A stretch of DNA of 64,000 bases from contig CM040094.1 of NCBI GenBank assembly GCA_022496805.1, positions 5,851,501 through 5,915,500 on the forward strand. The letters run 5' to 3'. Source of the DNA: Pohlia nutans (lineage: Eukaryota; Streptophyta; Bryopsida; Bryales; Mniaceae). The translations under genes were made by a program, and so were the position numbers. The notes under the pieces were generated by a model. That model made no database searches, was not told the DNA's origin, and saw only the letters and a program-made list of their open reading frames with translations. Shown here one piece after another: positions 58,032 through 64,000 of the stretch (positions within the stretch are counted from its first letter, which is position 1; the number at the start of each line of letters is the position of its first letter).

Positions 58032-58615
58032 CCCCTTAACGTACCAGGGTGTCCCTGGAATTGACAATTTGAAAAAAAAACATTATAAACTACCATTTAG
58101 AAGAATATTTTGGAATTGATATACATATGAAAGTTCTAGATCTTGAATTTTAGATTCCATCCGTACGGTTCGATTCACTAATACAATCACCAATATTTAA
58201 TTATAAAATTTGAAAGTTAAAATTAAAAATTCCTTCTAAATTCGATTACAAACTAAATTTCAATATTTTTGAGTAAATTTTTTTGGAATGAATTTGAAAT
58301 GAGATACTCTTAAGTGTGGTGATACTTTGAAATTTTTGTGTTTCTTAAATTTATGACCTCATTTTTCACGATTCCACTTTGAACTAGAGTCAATGCAATT
58401 TTGGCTTGGTCAACGACTTGACATACTTCTACATTTGCAATTTTAGAAAAATATGTACTCTAGTATGACTAAATCCAACCATTAGACAGGACAACAACTG
58501 GGTGAAGAATCTCCAAAAAATTGGATGAGTATCATCCAAGCGTTGATGAGAACGTGAGAAGGCTTTGAAATCATTCGTCGTCCAGTTTCTGGACGCTGTG
58601 ACGTTTAGGGGTTAA
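58028..58615. mobile_element. TTAA-type MITE, family C, copy 2
   Basis: 588 bp from TTAACCCCTTAACGTACC to TGACGTTTAGGGGTTAA. The right arm TCCAGTTTCTGGACG is shared with 43933-44262. It is longer than copy 1, so one of the two has an internal deletion or insertion. Confidence 0.8.
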
Positions 58616-58628
58616 GGATGGCAATAAG

Positions 58629-59042
58629 GTGGTTACCCCATTCTCAACTAGCGCCTTAAACCGACAACTAGGAGCATTTATCACAATCAATGCTACAATG
58701 ATGTTGGTTGTAGCATGAGTTACAATTGGTAATGGGTTCTCTCTCGTTGGTTTTAGGTAAGTGTGGTTATGGATTCGTTGTTGTTGATTTAAACATCTTT
58801 AGTGTGTGCAATACAAATCTTCTCTGGACGAAAACAACTCTACCCATGTAACGGGAATGGGATGTGTCATACTTCGACTTTGAAAATTTATAACCAATTC
58901 ATTCTTCATCCAAAAATTATGTTTCAACTTGTGTTGAAATAATCTATTTCTTTTTTCCTAACTCTAAAAAATAATAGTACTAAATAATATCAATCTCTCA
59001 TATCTGTATTTCTTATTCAGTTGGGAATGGGGTAACCACCTT
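58629..59042. mobile_element. MITE with GGTGGTTACCCCATTC ends, copy 2
   Basis: The ends TAAGGTGGTTACCCCATTC and GAATGGGGTAACCACCTTA are perfect inverses. The interior is shared with 46164-46586. The flanks do not show the 51-bp repeat seen at copy 1. Confidence 0.78.
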
Positions 59043-59084
59043 ATATCTCACGTAGCAGTGTGTAAACAGAGGATGATGGGAGCA

Positions 59085-59282
59085 AGTCAACTCCAAGTTG
59101 ACAACATGTGCACTATAGTCAAACAATTCCACATTTAGTGCACTGGAGTTGATCCACTTCAGATTGAGAACATGAACATAAGAGTTAAACAATTCTAAAT
59201 AAGGTGCACTGGAGTTAAACCACTCCAGATTAATAACATGAACACAAGAGTTAAATAATTCTAAATGAGGTGCACTTGAGAT
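59085..59282. repeat. 66-bp tandem repeat, three units
   Basis: The unit contains GTGCACTGGAGTT, then CACTCCAGATT and AACATGAACACAAGAGTTAA, and is repeated three times with moderate drift. Confidence 0.75.
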
Positions 59283-59368
59283 TTAAAAGTTAAAAGACTT
59301 AAAGATCTATGGACTAAATCTAATTTTGAAAATAGAAAGTAAAAAAACTAGAGATAGACTACTAGTCC

Positions 59369-59631
59369 CTATAAACACGCAATTCGCTATTTATGCACTT
59401 GGCCAAGTGCGCTCATTTCATAAACATATTTGACTTTTAAAAAGGTTGGTTAAATAGTTCTCTAAAAAACATCAATGTTGTCTTTCTTCAATCCCCCACA
59501 TTGTAAACAAATAGTTATTTTAATAAATTTTTATTCTCATCTTTATCTTTTCTTTTACCTTTTTTTTTTTTTTTTTTTTCGTTTTTCGGGTTGGCCGTGG
59601 GGTGCTGCTGAACCCTGAATGGCAGCTGCCC

Positions 59632-59662
<31 letters not shown>

Positions 59663-60492
59663 TTTTTACTTTTTTGACTTTTTCTAAAAATTACTATTTT
59701 TAGCCGCTTGGGTGCGCGGCCACGCACCCATAAACCTTCTCATCTCCCTCATTCTCATCTCCATCCCTCCCTCTCCATCCCTCCCCTCTCCTCATATATA
59801 TAGGGGAGAGGAGAGGGTCTCTCCCATTCATTCTTTAACTCCCTCTCCCTCCCCTCACCTCTCTCCTATATATATATGAGGAGAGGGGAAGGAGAAGAAG
59901 AGGAAGAAGAGTCTTTGGGTGCGCGGCCGCGCACCCCAGCGACTTAAAATAGTAATTTTAAAAAAAAATCAAAAAAAAAAAAGTTTTTTTTTTTTTTTTT
60001 TTTGGCAGCTGCCATTCAAGGTTTAGCAGCACCCCACGACCAAGAAAAAGGGGAAAAAAGAATTTTTTTTAAATTTTTTTTAAAATTTTTATTTTTTGGC
60101 GGCTGCCATTCAGGGTTCAGTAGCACCACGGTCAACCCGGAAAAAAAAAAAAAAAAAAAAAAAAACTTTTTTTTTTTTTTTTGGTTTGCTCCCATTGTTT
60201 AGGGTTCAGCAGCCACAACGAAGACAAAAAGGAAGACAAGAAGAAAGACAAAAAGAAGACAAGAAAGAAGGCGAGAAAGAAATCAAGATAAAAAAGAAAA
60301 GATAAAAGAAAAGATAAAGATGAGAATAAAATTTTATTAAAATAATTATTTGTTTACAATGTAAGGGATTGAAGAAAGACAATAATCGTTGGTTTTTTAA
60401 AAATAAAAGTTAGACAAATAAAATCATGCGCTCGGGGACCAAGTGCATGATTATATAGCCAAGTGCGTAAATAGCGAATTGTGTGTTTATAG
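59369..60492. repeat. 1.1-kb imperfect palindrome (foldback element)
   Basis: Outer arms CTATAAACACGCAATTCGC and, inverted, CTATAAACACACAATTCGC extend inward for about 200 bp (TGTAAACAAATA, TTCTCATCTTTATC). Inner arms include GGGTGCGCGGCCACGCACCC (59710-59729) and the perfect self-inverse GGGTGCGCGGCCGCGCACCC (59917-59936), then CTCTCCTCATATATATA near the axis (about 59840). Between them are modules of about 40 bp (GGCAGCTGCCATTCAGG, GTTCAGCAGCACC), each bordered by poly-A or poly-T runs of about 20-25. No coding capacity; low-complexity Lys/Phe frames are artefacts. Confidence 0.78.
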
Positions 60493-61937
60493 TGAAGGTA
60501 TAAAGCTCAGAGGTGAGAAGGTAGAGCCTCTTTTTTGTTGAGATTCCTTCTCTTTGGTTGGGTGGTTGATCTTAAACCATTTAAGATTTGAGTTTCTTTA
60601 ACTCAATAAAGAATTAATCATTTATTAAGTATTGTGAGAGTTGGTGGCAAATTTGTTGAAAGGTTTGTTAAAGAAAAAACCCTCTAGAATCTTATGGACA
60701 AATTGTTTGTTTTAATCATCACAAGTTTCATTCTTTTAATATTTATGTCAAAAAAGTATGAACTTTTGGAGGATATGAGTGGTATTAACCAATATATTTT
60801 AATTTCAATTTTTGATTTAATTGTAGGTTTATGAATTTGCTATGAATTAAACTGTTACCATTTTAGTCCTTTTAATTTGTAAAGTACCGATATATTATGC
60901 TCCAAAGATTCAATGTAACTATTATTCTAAATACATTTAGCTTATTTATTTAATTGATCAACAATAGTGGTTTTAAAATATAAAAAATTGAACTTGACTA
61001 CACTCATTATCTTGTTTACTATGAAAGCCACAAGTAGTCCAATTTTTTAAGAAGTCGTCTTACTAATTTTGGTATATACTGTCGAATTAGTTTGAAAATG
61101 TCATAATTCCAGTGACGACCGTAGGTCAAAGCTAGTCTAAAAAATGATATTGAAGACTATAGGTTCCACTTATGGCTTTCCAATGGTTGTAGGGTTTGTA
61201 AGTGAGCCGGCAAGCCGCAAACCGACAATTGACAGTTTTAGGGCATGGTCTTCTATGATGTAACCTAACTTTTCATATCCTTGAATGGTCTTCCCATGAC
61301 TATTCCATTCCGCCCATAAAAACCATTATGTAGAGTAACCTAGCCTTTCATTTCTCATTCAATTTCATGGCCTTTCACTTCGTCAATGGTGTAGAGAGAA
61401 GCAAAGCCGTAGTAAAATATTATTATTATGTTTAGGTTTTTTTTAAATAACTCTAAAAATAGTAAGATAAGAGAACTATTTATGCTTACATGATGAATTC
61501 ATAGTAATTTGGATAACAAATTTTTAGTATGGGCTAGACAAAGCCTACATTATCACAATCACAACAAATTTCATCACTTCAAACTTGCATGAAGCTATTA
61601 TCTCATAAAGTCTACACAAAAAATCATCACAATCTCTTAATGAATTATTGAATTAACTATCTCTTTCATTTCCTTTTGATTTGTGAAAGGTATGTATATT
61701 GGAGGATTTATTCAGCACTAGTTGAATATTGATCAACGGGGTTGTAAATTGCCCAACATATTCGCAATCCATGGTATATAATTATTGTGGTATTTAATAA
61801 TCTTTTCTATATTCCTTATCTTTATTTTTCATGTTTTATCAATTAGGAATGATTGAGGTGTTTTTGTAAACTATTTTGTGATAGACTTATTTATGTTTTT
61901 CTATAGAATTGATTTATTGCATGAATGTCATATGTTA
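60493..61937. other. AT-rich intergenic DNA
   Basis: I see no gene and no terminal or tandem repeats of note. Confidence 0.45.
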
Positions 61938-62459
61938 GGCCCTCTTTACACTAGAAACGAGAAGTCGTGGAGAAAACCGGCCAAGGGCCATGGCTCATTC
62001 TTGAGAAGCCAAACTTTGAATTTGACGTCCTTTGGATATAGTGTAAAGTGAGAAGTGTGAATTGTAATGTATAAGGACGAAAATCGGGAATGAATAGTAA
62101 TAGCTGTGGGTAGAAAACGGGTCAAAAAACTGGCCGTCAGTAAAAGTGGCCGTTCTGAAAAATTATTTTAAAAATGAAAATGATTGGCTGTGAGAATTTT
62201 GGCCAAACGGTCCCCCGGATTTTGCGTCAGGCCCACCTCTTGAGGTGGGCCTGACGCAAAATCCGGGGGACTTGAAAAATGTGCCTTTTTGCTGCCACTT
62301 AGGACAAAAGTGCTGTCCATGTCTTTTTCTCCTCGTTTTGTCCCTTGGACTGAAAATTTCGGGTGTAAAATGACCTTCGTTGGTCTTCTCGATTTCTACG
62401 CATCCCATTGGCTGAAATTTCTTTTCTCACGGCCCCTCGCCTCTAGTGTAAAGAGGGCC
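61938..62459. mobile_element. PIF/Harbinger-like MITE with perfect central palindrome
   Basis: 522 bp with TTA on both sides (61935-61937 and 62460-62462). The ends are GGCCCTCTTTACACTAG and its exact inverse, with similarity continuing for about 40 bp. At its centre are two perfect 30-bp arms, 62210-62239 and 62242-62271 (GTCCCCCGGATTTTGCGTC, then AGGCCCACCTC), separated by TT. It is related in plan to 56301-57619. Confidence 0.85.
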
Positions 62460-62462
62460 TTA

Positions 62463-64000
62463 GGGGTTTCTTTTATGATTAACCATGGATTTGGTATTTC
62501 ATTGTAATAGGTGGGATTTTTAGTGCTCACAGTGAGGGTTAAAAGCAGTAGGATTTAAGACAATTGTAAACCTTAAAATTAGGATAAACAAAACCGAAAG
62601 TTAATTTAGAGTGGAGTGTTTATTAGAGTGAAGTTAACTCATGGTAGAAGATGGATGAACAAGGCCATAGATGAATGAAGTAGTGGAAAGGGGAATTTAA
62701 ATCCCATGTCTTTGGAATTTTTGGGAATTAGTGTTTTTTGAACGGGGAAGTGCCCAGAGCTAAAGAGGTAGAAGAATTTTGGGAGCATAGAGGATTTGTC
62801 GATTAGTTAGGTCCGACTAGGAAAACCAATTAAAGATCTTACATGGGTCAATCCCACGGTGATCACAATGGGGAGGATTTGCATTCAATACCACAAAACC
62901 TCGACGAAGTGTCCAAGAGTCCACTGCGGCGGCCATGACGGGAAGATCGACATTCGGCACCACAACGATTGTGATGGGGGTTCTAAATTCAACACCATAA
63001 AACCACGATGAGGACAACCAAGAATCACATTACTAGAAAATCCTTTTGGCCATATCAACAGAAAAATGTTGATTAGGACAACTTGTCATGAAGGTTCTAC
63101 ATTCAACACCACAAAACCACGATCCTTTGGCCATATCAACAAGAAAAATGTTGATTGTGGCAATTGATTAGGACAACTTGTCCTGAACATTTTAAAATTG
63201 AAATGTGTTGTTCCATACTGTTTTTTCAAGCTAATGCCTAGAGGCCCAACCACCACCGCAGGGTCCATGACGGTTTATCCAAGCTCAATTGTTGGTGGCC
63301 AAATTTGAACACTAAACCTTCTAGCCTTCAACTAAGTACTAAACCACCACACCATATAAAAACGTTCATGAAAGTGAATGAATTTTCATGTTAATTATAA
63401 AAGACTTTAACAATTGGCGTTTTTTTTGCCTTGTAAATTTTATTTTATTTTTTCAATTTTTTTTACACCAAATCATGCATACATTTTTCCATGACTAGAT
63501 TTTTTTGTATATAGAAAAAATTCAAAATTTTTTTAATCTTTTGTTTTCATTGCTAAAAATATCCAAAGTCCGCGGGAGAAAAAAACTCCAACTTTCAAGA
63601 TTTTGTCAAAACACCCAGGGTGGGGGGGTCTGTATTAAGGCAGAGAACCTTATAGGATCAATCCATGACCGCATTGAAGAAAAAAATCCAATTTTTTGAA
63701 CTACATCATGTTGGCTTTTTTCTATATCTAGGAAAAATTAAACTAATTTTGAATTGTCTCTTTTTGAGGAGATCATGATGGCTAAGAGCTTCTACTTTTT
63801 CAATTTCTATATTTTAGCAATGTTAAAAACATCTCATTTCCAATATGTGTTTTTATTTTATGTTACAAAAACGTTTTTTCCAATTTATTTTTCATTTTAT
63901 GTTTGATTCAACCAAAGATTATTTTTTTCATTGTTAGTTTTTTTTTATGTTTTTGTATCTTTTTTGCCACTTTATGACATTTCATCATATATGCCTTTAT
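62463..64000. other. Intergenic with short local repeats
   Basis: CCATATCAACA-GAAAAATGTTGATT and GGACAACTTGTC occur at about 63050-63091 and again at 63130-63184. AACACCACAAAACCACGA-like words recur four times between 62890 and 63125. No gene was found; the end is AT-rich. Confidence 0.45.

Noticed and set aside
59515..60305. Lys- and Phe-rich ORFs in the poly-A/poly-T area
   Set aside because: They are translations of homopolymer tracts within the palindrome.

Overview
The window is AT-rich, intron-containing nuclear DNA of a land plant. It carries a plastid-envelope phosphoenolpyruvate/phosphate translocator, a TIR-NB-LRR immune receptor, a Ty1/copia retrotransposon, Stowaway-type MITEs and a fragment of a plant HRDLKASN-type protein kinase. 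The TIR start (KIFLSHSGAQK) and the kinase relic look to me most like bryophyte families, so a moss or another seed-free plant is my best guess. Species cannot be read from the sequence alone.

Layout. 0-6 kb: a minus-strand TIR-NB-LRR gene (four well-supported exons plus a likely extra 5' exon) beside a TA-flanked MITE. 6-13.5 kb: repeat-rich intergenic DNA with two TTAA-flanked elements and a long diverged direct repeat. 13.5-20.9 kb: a tandem duplication whose second copy is split by a complete copia element (14499-20311, 5-bp target duplication CACTT). That copia carries an early stop and is itself broken by a 414-bp MITE. 22-32 kb: transposon relics (pogo/Tigger-like, a TIR element with a helical accessory-type ORF, Tc1/mariner) and large TTAA elements, one with a further element nested in its terminal repeat. 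33-34.3 kb: intronless PPT gene. 39-42.6 kb: RBM42-like RNA-binding protein gene (minus, six exons seen). 45.5-45.7 kb: 5S rRNA joined to a SINE. 47-49.6 kb: EAF6 (plus, six exons), with the same MITE in introns 2 and 3. 50.6-52.3 kb: intronless, 5'-truncated PRP4 kinase copy with an in-frame stop, between direct repeats. 55.9-60.5 kb: a kinase pseudogene followed by a dense train of elements (PIF/Harbinger-like, two TTAA elements sharing one TTAA, another MITE, a 66-bp tandem repeat, a 1.1-kb palindrome). 60.5-64 kb: one more Harbinger-like element with a perfect 30-bp central palindrome, and otherwise featureless DNA.

The likely functional genes are the TNL (defence), PPT (PEP import into plastids), RBM42-like (RNA processing) and EAF6 (NuA4 histone acetyltransferase subunit). 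They have no evident functional link and are separated by transposon-rich DNA.

The most unusual content is in the repeats. (1) A SINE family has six copies here, five with clear target-site duplications. One copy has a nearly complete 5S rRNA as its 5' end, and all share a 3' hairpin whose stem appears conserved through compensating changes. (2) At least ten non-autonomous elements in four or more families have TTAA (once TTAG) duplications and termini starting CCC, the hallmark of the piggyBac superfamily. One copy interrupts a minisatellite whose intact units show the empty site.
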